A stretch of 47,153 nt of DNA from CBDDLD01 sp965230605 (GTDB lineage: Bacteria; Bacteroidota; Bacteroidia; Flavobacteriales; Flavobacteriaceae), in contig CBDDLD010000001.1 of NCBI GenBank assembly GCA_965230605.1, positions 1 through 47,153 on the forward strand, read 5' to 3'. The stretch's first letter is position 1; each line of letters starts with the position of its first letter. Below are positions 1-8,689 of the stretch, in pieces. Position numbers and translations under genes: made by a program. The notes under the pieces are model-generated. The model saw nothing but the letters and a program-made list of their open reading frames with translations. It did not search any database and was not told the DNA's origin.

Positions 1-1
1 T

Positions 2-115
2 ACATCAGTAAGAAAAGAATCAAATGTCCATTGGAAATTAGTGAGACATCAAATTATTGAATTCAAGGATGACAACCTTAAAAACATCAACCTATTTAGT
101 AGTAATAATAATTAG
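2..115 (+). CDS. 3' end of an unidentified protein (partial)
   Basis: Frame 2 is open from the window edge to TAG at 113-115 and gives about 37 residues rich in Lys, Asn and Ile, ending in SSNNN. The start lies outside the window. Nothing is recognisable in this tail. The stop codon lies inside the first bases of repeat R1a, so the gene ends right where the structured repeat begins. The next gene is convergent. It could be a chance open frame, but its composition resembles neighbouring genes. Confidence 0.4.
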   Translation, partial: TSVRKESNVHWKLVRHQIIEFKDDNLKNINLFSSNNN

Positions 116-297
116 TCAAAAAAAGGGCTCTATAAGGTTAATTTTGGATAGCTCCTTAAAATCAGAAGGCTTCTGCAACGAAGTGGAATGAAGACAGGAT
201 TTGAGATATTCAAAACCTTGAGGTTTACTAAACCTTATAAGCGATGGGTTGGATCTGCGCACAGCGAGATAGGCTTAGTGTGGCTATACCTAGCTTA
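111..297. repeat. Structured intergenic repeat R1, copy a
   Basis: This segment matches 7696-7880 over about 185 bp at roughly 80 percent identity. It can fold into a long hairpin: tataaggtt at 131-139 pairs with aaccttata at 231-239, and ttttggatagctc at 142-154 pairs with 203-215 with one mismatch. The 3' part holds a GC-rich tail around gatctgcgcacagcgagat. It sits between convergent genes. Copy a has more stem mismatches than copy b and is probably the decayed copy. No ORF is evident in it. Confidence 0.8.
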
Positions 298-309
298 GAC
301 ATTCAATAA

Positions 310-975
310 TTATACTTCAACAAAGTTAACATTGCAATCACCACACATAAGTTTTAGGCCAGATTTACCCCACACCTTCGCACTACAACTTGGGCATGAA
401 TATTTAACCTTTTGCTTTTTTTTCGCTCTTGCAAGAGTCACCTCATATTCGTCAATTTGTTTTAGCAGCTGAATTCTTTTTTCAGGATTAGTTTCTTTCA
501 GTAGGAATTCATCTAATTGATCCACACCAAGTATTTGATAATTCTTGAACGGCAACCAAATAGAATCATCAACCTTATCAATTAATTCATCTAGCACACC
601 ACCAGGTTCAATATATTCGGACATCTTAGTTCCTGTTTTTCTCCCTCCTGGTTCTCCAGTGTGAGAGGGAACAAGACCAACGCTTTCCATTTTATTTGAC
701 CATTGTTTATTATGATACCCCCTACTTTTTAGCGACCCAACATCTCCATATTCTTCTTGCCACAAATGACACATTTCGTGAACCATAGATTGAATAACAG
801 CTCTTTTACCTAATGAAAAAATATGTGGAGTAATAGATATTTCATATGACCCAACCTTTCTTTTCCTATAAAAATTAAGGTTTACAATAGGTAAAGAACC
901 CTCAAAAAGATTCTTATTCAAATGATCAAACAACTTCTTAAAAGCTTCAAACTGTTCATTGGTAGGCTTAATCAT
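310..975 (-). CDS. SprT-like zinc metalloprotease domain protein
   Basis: The protein carries a zincin motif HEMCH inside MVHEMCHLWQEEYG (about residues 65-80) and a C-terminal zinc ribbon with two CPSC/CGDC-type knuckles, which is the SprT/Spartan architecture. SprT-family proteins are metalloproteases, and eukaryotic Spartan cleaves DNA-protein crosslinks; many plasmids and phages carry SprT-like genes of unknown role. I chose the ATG at 973-975 (protein begins MIKPTNEQF) over a TTG two codons upstream. A palindrome shared with the primase-like gene near 25.8 kb lies upstream at 1031-1049, so the two may be co-regulated. The gene faces away from the neighbouring nuclease gene. Confidence 0.85.
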   Translation of the reverse strand: MIKPTNEQFEAFKKLFDHLNKNLFEGSLPIVNLNFYRKRKVGSYEISITPHIFSLGKRAVIQSMVHEMCHLWQEEYGDVGSLKSRGYHNKQWSNKMESVGLVPSHTGEPGGRKTGTKMSEYIEPGGVLDELIDKVDDSIWLPFKNYQILGVDQLDEFLLKETNPEKRIQLLKQIDEYEVTLARAKKKQKVKYSCPSCSAKVWGKSGLKLMCGDCNVNFVEV

Positions 976-1030
976 GTTCAAATTTAATAATTACTTATTT
1001 ATTAAATGAATAAAGTAAATAATATTAGAA

Positions 1031-1049
1031 ATACATCGTACGGTGTAAT
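1031..1049. promoter_or_regulatory. Palindromic operator-like site, shared with 25775-25792
   Basis: The site reads atacatcgtacggtgtaat, a near-palindrome centred on CGTACG. An almost identical site lies directly upstream of the primase-like gene 25 kb away. It lies about 55 bp upstream of the SprT-like start codon. I infer a binding site for a dimeric regulator; which one is unknown. Confidence 0.5.
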
Positions 1050-1181
1050 ATTTTTACTACCTTTACATTGTTATAAAATTAATCAGTTATATATTTTTGG
1101 TGCACATTTTAAGAATGCATCAATTATTTCATAATACCATTGTTTAAGTGTTAAACAACTTTAAGTGATAAGAAGATAATT

Positions 1182-1703
1182 ATGAAAATATATTTTTTCG
1201 GAATATTGTCTATTGTATTTATTGTAATAGTCTATTTCCTGAGACAGCAAAAATTCAATCGTCATAAGTACAATTGGAAAAAGGCTATTAACATTAAGAG
1301 AAAGCTCGATGAATTCAAAGGCGAAGGATTGAATGCACGAAAATTAAATTATTTAAGAAAAATAGACCCCTTTGTTTTTGAAGAATTGCTGCTATATTCC
1401 TTTAAGCAAAATGGGGCTAAAATCATCCGAAATAAGCGTTATACAAATGATGGAGGAATAGATGGAAAAGTTATTGATGAGAAAGGGAAATCATTAATCC
1501 AGGCAAAACGATATAGTAATCATATCAACCTTAAACATGTAAAAGAATTCAGCAATTTGATTACTACTGATAAGTGGGCAAATCATGGATATTTTATACA
1601 TACTGGTAGAACAGGCAAAGGTGTATACCAGGCCATAGGATCGGGCAACATCACATTAATAAGTGGAGAAAAATTAATCAACCTTATAAGCAAGAACACA
1701 TGA
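1182..1703 (+). CDS. Membrane-anchored Mrr-type restriction endonuclease-like protein
   Basis: Residues 3-20 form one hydrophobic transmembrane segment followed by a basic stretch. Residues 60-170 match the Mrr_cat fold: the FEELLLYSFKQNGAKI helix, then GGID (Asp94) and QAK (Gln107-Lys109), the PD-(D/E)xK active site, and a late LISGEKLINLI strand typical of the family. Mrr-like enzymes cut DNA, often modified DNA. The anchor would place the nuclease on the cytoplasmic face of the inner membrane, where incoming DNA arrives. There is no adjacent methylase or immunity gene. The function in defence or plasmid exclusion is inference; the active site looks intact. Confidence 0.8.
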   Translation: MKIYFFGILSIVFIVIVYFLRQQKFNRHKYNWKKAINIKRKLDEFKGEGLNARKLNYLRKIDPFVFEELLLYSFKQNGAKIIRNKRYTNDGGIDGKVIDEKGKSLIQAKRYSNHINLKHVKEFSNLITTDKWANHGYFIHTGRTGKGVYQAIGSGNITLISGEKLINLISKNT

Positions 1704-1844
1704 TTAGAAAAGTAAATCACAAAATCCATACATTTAACGAAATGAAAATAATTACAACAGTAACAAACAACGGTCCTCAAGCATATTAATAGAGGGATAA
1801 TACCTTTAGATATTTTAATTAACATCAACTACAAGAACACAAAG

Positions 1845-2558
1845 ATGAAAAAAATACTGATTTTTGGAATAATAATTGCCAGTGCTGCTTTTAGTACAAA
1901 TTGTAAAAAAGATGATGGTGTTAATCCAATCACAATAAACGACGACACCGCTGACACCACAAGCACAGACACGATATATACGGATACTGAACCTGTAGCT
2001 GTAGTAGACTCGATAATTGCCTTTGCTGGTGAAACGGTATGCATTAATGTATTGGACAATGATTATGATTTAGATGGCGACACATTACAATTTCATAATG
2101 CTCAAGCATTCAGCGCACAAATATTTGGTGAATTAACTTATGAAGAAGATGGTGAGGTGTGCTACACCCCATATACATCAGCACCAATGAGTCAATTTTT
2201 AGCCTATTCAAATATTTCAGACGACGATGGAAATATTGCCGTAGGAAACATCATTTTACAAACTAGGCGAAAAGATAGCTTACTTAATAACGCACCAAAA
2301 CCTATGAATGACACTTTAGTTAGTCATGTCAATATACGATTAGACATTGATGTAAGTGCAAATGATGTTGAACCAGATGGTGATGATTGGTATATCTATT
2401 TAAATCACGGTGAATTTAATTGTACCACTACTTTAAACGATGATGGTACGGTTCACTACATTCCTGACGAGGATTTCTATGGAATGACATCATTCACATA
2501 CACAATGTCAGATTATTCAAAAGAAACAACTGTAGCTGTCTTTGTAGAAATACAATGA
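1845..2558 (+). CDS. Secreted lipoprotein with two Ig/cadherin-like domains
   Basis: An N-terminal hydrophobic signal (MKKILIFGIIIASAAFSTNC) ends in a cysteine followed by KKDD, as in Bacteroidota lipoproteins, although the lipobox is weak. Two repeats follow, each with the signature of tandem-Ig/cadherin-like modules: VLDNDYDLDGD near residue 70 and VSANDVEPDGDD near residue 170, ending in TSFTYTMSD. The acidic DxDxD motifs suggest calcium binding. It is the first gene of a same-strand cluster with a TraO-like barrel and a giant T9SS protein, and probably forms part of one surface structure with them. Confidence 0.7.
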   Translation: MKKILIFGIIIASAAFSTNCKKDDGVNPITINDDTADTTSTDTIYTDTEPVAVVDSIIAFAGETVCINVLDNDYDLDGDTLQFHNAQAFSAQIFGELTYEEDGEVCYTPYTSAPMSQFLAYSNISDDDGNIAVGNIILQTRRKDSLLNNAPKPMNDTLVSHVNIRLDIDVSANDVEPDGDDWYIYLNHGEFNCTTTLNDDGTVHYIPDEDFYGMTSFTYTMSDYSKETTVAVFVEIQ

Positions 2559-2588
2559 CATTAATAATTTCAATTTAATCACAAATAT

Positions 2589-3155
2589 ATGAAACAGATA
2601 ATTGGGGTAATATTGCTAATAACGGCAATAACGCAAGCAAACGCCCAAAGACACCTTAAAGGATCAAAGTTTGCAGGATTGGATGCAGGAATAACGAAAC
2701 ACGGTTATTATGGAGGGGCTAATATTGGGTTTTTAATTTCTCCTAAGTCTTCAGTAATGTTGGATTTTGTAATGGAATTTGACAGAGAGAGAAGTCATAG
2801 TCAAGCGAAATTTACTGCGATCTATCCATCATTAGCATACTATTACACCCCTCTCAATATTAAGGAAAAAATATACTTTAATATTGGCGTTGGTGTAACG
2901 GCAAATTTCACGCAAGTGAAAGGAGAAAAATTGAACAGTGTAACAGGAAACGTGGAAAATGAAATCAGAAACCATAGTGATTATGGCTTATACTTTTCCC
3001 CCGAAGCAGAATGGTTTATAATTGACCAGATTTCATTAGTTGTTAATGTAAGACAATTCTGGTTTCCCACAGACGATGTAGGCACACTTGTGTTTTTCAC
3101 AGGTGCAGGCATAAAATTAAATCTTAGCGCATTTACTGCTGCTAGAAAATATTAA
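2589..3155 (+). CDS. traO: TraO-like outer-membrane beta-barrel conjugation protein
   Basis: This 188-residue protein has a signal peptide ending ANAQ and alternating-hydrophobicity strands. The order of conserved patches fits Bacteroides TraO: a YYGGANIGF strand early, a middle YPSLAYYYTP strand, and a C-terminal VVNVRQFWFPTDDVG...GAGIKLNL strand. TraO is an outer-membrane component of the Bacteroidota conjugation channel. In the classic operon it follows traN, but here it lies more than 20 kb from traN and next to secreted surface proteins, so the transfer locus is split. A generic small barrel is the alternative. Confidence 0.65.
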   Translation: MKQIIGVILLITAITQANAQRHLKGSKFAGLDAGITKHGYYGGANIGFLISPKSSVMLDFVMEFDRERSHSQAKFTAIYPSLAYYYTPLNIKEKIYFNIGVGVTANFTQVKGEKLNSVTGNVENEIRNHSDYGLYFSPEAEWFIIDQISLVVNVRQFWFPTDDVGTLVFFTGAGIKLNLSAFTAARKY

Positions 3156-3174
3156 CAGTAATAACAAAAATATT

Positions 3175-6100
3175 ATGAAACAAATACTAACAATAACCTG
3201 CATATTAATATCATTCTGTATTTACGCACAGGATTATATTTTATATAAAGGCGGTACATCGATGGTAATTGATGATCCAGGCGAGGATATTAGTTGTACA
3301 ACAACAACAGCAGCAGCAAGAACCTGTAACAACTCAGGACAAAGAAAAGTAGTTAATATAAGAGATAACTTTTATAGAATATCTTTAAATAATTCTGTTA
3401 TTAGGGACGAATACGATAGTTACACTATCTCTACTAGTACTGCTGGTAATTATTACTTCGATAAACGCTATGACAATCATGTTCCAAAGTCAACTGTCTG
3501 CACGTGTCCAAATTCATTACAGGATTTTGTGATTAACGATTTTTTAAATACACTTGTTAACGCCAGAGACCAAAATACATCAGGCGATTTAAGTGTTATT
3601 GTTGTTGATTTCAAATCGTTAAACATCCCTGAGTTGTGCGTTAATGGAAACAGTATAAACTTAGCTAATTATTTAACATACACTGACGGAGTGACTATTA
3701 GCGGTTCTGCTGCGGTATCAGGTTTCACATTTGATCCTTCGGTTGCTGGTGTTGGAACAACGCATTTATCAGCAACGAAAACCTTCGACAACGGACCGAA
3801 AACTATAAACTTTTCTATAGTTGTAAATCCATCATATACTGAACAAGAACCAATATCAGGAAATATGTGGCTGAGTACATCTTTAGAATTTTGTAGTGAT
3901 GATGATGAGCGTGATTTAAGAGATCTTGTTAGACACCAACCTAATGGACAACAGAACGGTTTCGTTTGGAGTGGAGGAAGCGGCAATATTTTTTCACCAA
4001 TAATTGGTGAAGGATCACATCCAATAACATATACATACACAAACAGTTATAACTGTGTCAGCGAACATGTTATTGTAGCAAATGTTACAGACGCTTTTGC
4101 AATTACTACTGATCCACTGATTGAAAAATGTTTAGATGATGAAACGTTCTATTTAAGCGCCTCACCATCAGGCGGCGAATGGAAATACACAAGTAATCCT
4201 AATGGACATGATGATAATGAAGTGTATCCACCAATATTGGGAGCAGGTAACCATCAATTTGAATATGAAGTAACTCAAGGTTATTGTAGTAAAAACATAA
4301 CTTCAGACATAGTTATTTATGCCCTACCTGCGGTTAACGCTGGTGCAGATCTTGAATATTGCAACAACACTGATAACATTCAAGACCTTAACACACAACT
4401 TGTTGCACCGTTAGACGGTACATGGTCACAAATAATCCCTAATGTCAGCAGTGCTTTAAACACTCAAAACGCTACAGTTGATATTTCAAAATTAGCACCT
4501 GGTGTAAGTTACAATTTGATATATGAATATACGGACGAAAAAGGGTGCTACAATTTCGATAGTAGAGAGATACTAATAAACAGTACACTTTCAGCCCCTA
4601 ATGTTGATGACAATAATTTTGTCTGTAATGAAGGAGGTATCCGACTCCAAATTTTTGCACCACAAGCAGGTGTTTTGTACAAGTGGTATGAGAGTGAGAG
4701 CTCACCAAACGAAATATTTAATGGAACATCTTATGACACACCATATTTAACAGAGGATAAAAATTATTGGATAAGTGCGATAAATGAATTTGGTTGTGAA
4801 AGCGCACGTAACATGGTTACAGCAGATGTAAGACCTAGCCCCATCATTACATTTAATAATGATGACAAAACCCAATACACATGTTTAGAAGGTGATGTAG
4901 TCATCATATCAGGTGGTGATGCATATACCAATAAGAGATGGCAAGGAACAGGTGTTGATTCAGACGCAGGTATATTTGACCCTAGTGGTTTACCTAGTGG
5001 CTCTTACAATATTACGTTGTTTGCAACTGTCAATGGATGTGAAGGATCAGGTAACAAAAACGTAATTATTCATGAAGCTAGTACAGTTAGCGCTGGCTTT
5101 CCTCGAAACAGTTGTTTTGGCGATTCTATTTATGCAATGAATCAAGATGCATCAGTAGTACCAACGAATGGTACGTGGTCTTTTTTAGACAATTCACTAA
5201 ATTACGCATTACACGAAGACACTGTTGATATATTTGAATTACAACCAAATTCATCACCAGGGTATGAGCTAGAATATAGTGTTACAGATTCGTTAGGTTG
5301 TGTTTCATCAGATGTGGCAATTCTTAGAATATATCCTGATCCTGAGGACCCTGTAGTGGACAATAAAACAAGATGTGGTAATGGTTCGGTTGTGTTTGAA
5401 GTTCTAAACCAAGATAATGGCCAAGTATATCGTTGGTATTCAGCCCCAAGAACGGACATACCAGAAATATACACAGGTCGTGATTTTCCAACACCATACT
5501 TGACACAAGACACTTCGTATTATGTACAGGCTAAAACTACAAATAATTGTACCAGTAAATTTATAGAGGTAAACGCTATATTAAACCCACTACCTCAAGT
5601 AAGCTCAACGGCTAATACAATACTATGCTTAAACACACAAGTATATGATTTAAATAATTCGGTATCTCCTCCAGGTGGCATATTTAGAGATTTCATTACT
5701 AGGGATCTTATTGCAAGTAATGTATTCCCTAACCTTATTGGTGAGGGTGTTTCAGCTTACATCTACGAACAAACAAATGTATTTGGATGTACCAACGAAA
5801 CAAGTTTTCAACTAACGATAACAGGTAGTATCTCAGATAATCTATTTATAGCAGACGACACATCAATTTGTGAATCTAATCCACCGATTTGGTTAGATCT
5901 TTGGACTGTTAAACCTGGAGGAACGTACACAGGTGGATTGGCAGTTGAAGGAGGTGTATTAACCCCTACAAATGCAACATCAACTATACTTCCAATACAT
6001 TACGAATTAGAAGAAGATGGTTGTCTTTTTGAAGATGATATTACAGTCACCTTTTTATCAAGCCCTGACAATCCAGAAATAATAGGTGACAATATTGGTT

Positions 6101-6837
6101 GTATTGGTGATATATTAGAATTCTCTACAGAAAACATATCCAACATGACCTACAATTGGTATTTAGATCAAGATACGGCAGTATTTTCAAGCGATCAAAA
6201 TATTAACATTGTTGTTGGACAAGTAAATACTGTAGATTTGGAAATCATTAATGTTATTGGTTGTCCTTCAGAACAACGTGCAACAATAGAAATCAGTAGT
6301 AATTCGCCGACAGGAACAATTGTAATATCAAATAACGATGTTACGAAAGGATCTATGGTTTCACACAGCGTAAACAGCAATGATGATATTAATGAATATT
6401 ACTGGATGTTTGGTGATGGATTTACCTCTACTTCTGCTATAGCTAATCATTACTACCACATTCCTGGGATTCATGATCTGTCAGTAATTATTACAAGTAA
6501 CATTGGATGTAAAGATACATTAAGCATTGATAGCGCAATTAATGTTGGAGGATCTACATCTGTACCTACCTCATTACCTGGCACAAACATCAATAAAGAA
6601 TACAATGAATTTATATCAGGTTATCCCACTATTACTGAAGGTATAGTAAATTTCAAGTACTTAGAAGAAAAACCACCTTCAGTAAATGTTACTGTGTACG
6701 ATAGTTACGGAATAAAACGATTAGAAGAAGTTATTAAAGACGATAAAATTAATCTGCACACATTAGTAAAAGGTTTGTATTTCTTAGAGATGAAAAGCGA
6801 ATTAGGAATAGACATCGAAAGAATCATAAAAAATTAA
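3175..6837 (+). CDS. Giant secreted multidomain protein with PKD domain and T9SS sorting tail
   Basis: The 1220-residue protein begins with a signal peptide (MKQILTITCILISFCIYAQ). It continues with many Ig-like or gliding-associated repeats with paired cysteines, visible as recurring YKWYES, YRWYSA and YNWYLD motifs. A PKD domain near residue 1080 has WMFGDG and YHIPGIHDLSVIITSNIGC. The last 80 residues are a T9SS type A sorting domain ending in LVKGLYFLEMKSELG and IERIIKN. The product should be exported by the type IX secretion system and attached to the surface, perhaps as an adhesin for mating-pair contact. It lies in the same run as the TraO-like gene, with 19 bp between them. Confidence 0.85.
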   Translation: MKQILTITCILISFCIYAQDYILYKGGTSMVIDDPGEDISCTTTTAAARTCNNSGQRKVVNIRDNFYRISLNNSVIRDEYDSYTISTSTAGNYYFDKRYDNHVPKSTVCTCPNSLQDFVINDFLNTLVNARDQNTSGDLSVIVVDFKSLNIPELCVNGNSINLANYLTYTDGVTISGSAAVSGFTFDPSVAGVGTTHLSATKTFDNGPKTINFSIVVNPSYTEQEPISGNMWLSTSLEFCSDDDERDLRDLVRHQPNGQQNGFVWSGGSGNIFSPIIGEGSHPITYTYTNSYNCVSEHVIVANVTDAFAITTDPLIEKCLDDETFYLSASPSGGEWKYTSNPNGHDDNEVYPPILGAGNHQFEYEVTQGYCSKNITSDIVIYALPAVNAGADLEYCNNTDNIQDLNTQLVAPLDGTWSQIIPNVSSALNTQNATVDISKLAPGVSYNLIYEYTDEKGCYNFDSREILINSTLSAPNVDDNNFVCNEGGIRLQIFAPQAGVLYKWYESESSPNEIFNGTSYDTPYLTEDKNYWISAINEFGCESARNMVTADVRPSPIITFNNDDKTQYTCLEGDVVIISGGDAYTNKRWQGTGVDSDAGIFDPSGLPSGSYNITLFATVNGCEGSGNKNVIIHEASTVSAGFPRNSCFGDSIYAMNQDASVVPTNGTWSFLDNSLNYALHEDTVDIFELQPNSSPGYELEYSVTDSLGCVSSDVAILRIYPDPEDPVVDNKTRCGNGSVVFEVLNQDNGQVYRWYSAPRTDIPEIYTGRDFPTPYLTQDTSYYVQAKTTNNCTSKFIEVNAILNPLPQVSSTANTILCLNTQVYDLNNSVSPPGGIFRDFITRDLIASNVFPNLIGEGVSAYIYEQTNVFGCTNETSFQLTITGSISDNLFIADDTSICESNPPIWLDLWTVKPGGTYTGGLAVEGGVLTPTNATSTILPIHYELEEDGCLFEDDITVTFLSSPDNPEIIGDNIGCIGDILEFSTENISNMTYNWYLDQDTAVFSSDQNINIVVGQVNTVDLEIINVIGCPSEQRATIEISSNSPTGTIVISNNDVTKGSMVSHSVNSNDDINEYYWMFGDGFTSTSAIANHYYHIPGIHDLSVIITSNIGCKDTLSIDSAINVGGSTSVPTSLPGTNINKEYNEFISGYPTITEGIVNFKYLEEKPPSVNVTVYDSYGIKRLEEVIKDDKINLHTLVKGLYFLEMKSELGIDIERIIKN

Positions 6838-6841
6838 TGAC

Positions 6842-7573
6842 ATGAAATCTAAAAGAATATATTCAATTATAACTGTATTGTCATTGATAGTACTATTTAC
6901 ATCATGTGACAATAGGGAGTTTAATGACATTAACAACGCCCCATCATTGACAATTAACCATAATGGTGAAGAATTAGAAAGTTTAAGCGCGAGAGTTAAA
7001 ATCAGCCTTAAATCAGGAATCCCATATTTATCAATTCGTTTAACAATGAATGATGAAAATGGTAACATTAGTAATTTATCATTTACAGTAGATGGCGATG
7101 TTATTGTCAAAAAAGATGGTAACGAAACTAGTAGCATTATAGACATTGCTGGCAACAACGGATATGTTGATATAGAAATTTACCCTCAGTCATCTGGCAA
7201 TCATGTACTAAACTTTGTTCTAGAAGATAGTTTTGGTGAAGCATCATCTGTTAATCTTAATTTAGAGGCATTCATCAATGACCTACCTATAGCACACTAT
7301 GAAGCAAACAGGGTACAATTAGACGACCCTAGACATTATGTTATTGACGCTTCAGAATCATATGACCAAGATGCCAGCTTAGGTGGAGGCCTTGTTGAAT
7401 ATGAATATACTATCGAAGGTATTGTAATATCTCAAGGTAGTGAAACCTCAGAACCAGATAAGTTAGATTGGATATTTGGAAGTTCAGGAAATAAAGAAGT
7501 GCGAGTAAGAGTGAAGGACAGTGATGGTGAATGGTCAGATTATTACACAGGTAGTACGGTTAGTATAAATTAA
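6842..7573 (+). CDS. Lipoprotein with PKD-like C-terminal domain
   Basis: The start lies 4 bp after the stop of the giant secreted gene. The signal sequence ends in LFTSC, a good Bacteroidota lipobox, at Cys21. The middle (residues 30-140) ends with FVLEDSFGEASSVNLNLEAF, which recalls the end of TraQ/DUF3872-type conjugation lipoproteins, but the match is weak. Residues 150-243 form a PKD-like or surface-repeat domain with VIDASESYDQDASLGGGLVEYEY and KEVRVRVKDSDGEWSDY. It is the last gene of the surface cluster and is followed by a strong terminator. Confidence 0.65.
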   Translation: MKSKRIYSIITVLSLIVLFTSCDNREFNDINNAPSLTINHNGEELESLSARVKISLKSGIPYLSIRLTMNDENGNISNLSFTVDGDVIVKKDGNETSSIIDIAGNNGYVDIEIYPQSSGNHVLNFVLEDSFGEASSVNLNLEAFINDLPIAHYEANRVQLDDPRHYVIDASESYDQDASLGGGLVEYEYTIEGIVISQGSETSEPDKLDWIFGSSGNKEVRVRVKDSDGEWSDYYTGSTVSIN

Positions 7574-7602
7574 CCAGCTATATAATTCCCGCAAACCTAT
7601 AG

Positions 7603-7633
7603 GGCAGCTTAATAATATTAAGCTGCCTTTTTT
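7603..7633 (+). terminator. Rho-independent terminator of the surface cluster
   Basis: A perfect 11-bp inverted repeat (ggcagcttaat, loop aat, attaagctgcc) at 7603-7627 is followed by six T. It lies 30 bp after the stop of the last lipoprotein gene. Confidence 0.9.
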
Positions 7634-7695
7634 AATACATCATATCAACGCAAAAAGTGAAGACGCAACAGGAAAGAATAATGAAAAGGTTAATA

Positions 7696-7880
7696 ATTAG
7701 TCAGAAAAAGGTGTCTATAAGGTTGATTTTGGATAGCTCCCTAAAACCCGAAGTCTTCTGTAACGAAGTGGAATGAAGACAGGGCTTGAGCTATTCAAAA
7801 CCTTGAGGTTTACTGAACCTTATAGACGAAGTGGGGGATCTGCGCGCAGCGAGATAAGCTATGCGTGGCCAGGCTTGGCT
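7696..7880. repeat. Structured intergenic repeat R1, copy b
   Basis: This is the better-preserved copy of the repeat at 111-297. Its stems are nearly perfect: gtctataaggtt (7713-7724) pairs with aaccttatagac (7816-7827), ttttggatagctc (7727-7739) pairs with gagctattcaaaa (7788-7800) with one G-U, and gtcttc (7753-7758) pairs with gaagac (7775-7780). A GC-rich tail gatctgcgcgcagcgagat follows. Like copy a it sits between a rightward gene end and a leftward gene end. No protein is encoded. Confidence 0.85.
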
Positions 7881-7901
7881 TTGGTGATAAAATTTAAATT
7901 A

Positions 7902-8678
7902 TTAATGAATCAATAACATCTCTTCAGGTAAAAGCTCATGTATTTTATAATTAGGAATAAATGGTTTATAAATCTTTATTTTAGAGCTATCTGAAAATGT
8001 AATCATTGAAGGTATAGTGTCAAAAACTAAATAATAAGGACTTTTAAAATTAAGATCACCAGATACCATTTCATCACCTTTAAGTACTTTATATGTCGAA
8101 TCAGTAAGAACTAATGTAGTTTTACTATTCAAAGAATATGTGCCAGGTATGTTAGTAGGAATATTGTGTATTGAATCATGATAAAACGTTAAAAAAGGCT
8201 GTTTGTAATCATTTAAGTGAATAGAAGTAGTTAAGTTATTTTCATCAAAAACCTTTTTAGAAGTTATTCTCTGATTTATATCGAAGAAATAGGAAGTATC
8301 TTGAAGATGCCCATTGAAATACTTGAATACAGCAGACTTTTCACCATATTCATTATAAAAAGTGGTATAACCATGTCTAACACCCTGTATGTACTCACTG
8401 GAATAAACCAACACAGAATCTCTGTAACTCAAAGCCAAGCCATGTGGTATACTATCAGCAATATTAGTTGTATCCAAGGGATAAAAAGTATGAACACCAT
8501 CCTTTAATTCAACCATATATTCAAGTTTTAGTTTTTCATCACTTAATCCTATTTTCGCAATTTTGGTTAATACAGAGGTTTTAGATAAAATCAGAAATAG
8601 TAGAACTAACACATGAATAGTTATTAAGGCAATAAGTATTTTTTTATTCTTAGTAAGATTTCCTTTTTTAAAAAACAT
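7902..8678 (-). CDS. Membrane-anchored MORN-like repeat protein
   Basis: This 258-residue protein has one N-terminal transmembrane helix (residues 14-32, ILIALITIHVLVLLFLIL). The rest is predicted to lie outside the cytoplasm. Residues 75-125 show MORN-variant repeats (HGLALSYRDS, RHGYTTFYNEYGEKSAVFKYFNGHLQ), as in YwqK-type proteins. The C-terminal half is beta-rich and unrecognised. It is the last gene of the leftward mobilization operon, 11 bp after its neighbour, so it may assist transfer, but no function can be assigned. Confidence 0.6.
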   Translation of the reverse strand: MFFKKGNLTKNKKILIALITIHVLVLLFLILSKTSVLTKIAKIGLSDEKLKLEYMVELKDGVHTFYPLDTTNIADSIPHGLALSYRDSVLVYSSEYIQGVRHGYTTFYNEYGEKSAVFKYFNGHLQDTSYFFDINQRITSKKVFDENNLTTSIHLNDYKQPFLTFYHDSIHNIPTNIPGTYSLNSKTTLVLTDSTYKVLKGDEMVSGDLNFKSPYYLVFDTIPSMITFSDSSKIKIYKPFIPNYKIHELLPEEMLLIH

Positions 8679-8689
8679 AAGCTTTAAAA

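Noticed and set aside
1829..2059. Leftward hydrophobic ORF opposite the first lipoprotein gene
   Set aside because: A shadow of the lipoprotein gene; no independent start signal or family resemblance.
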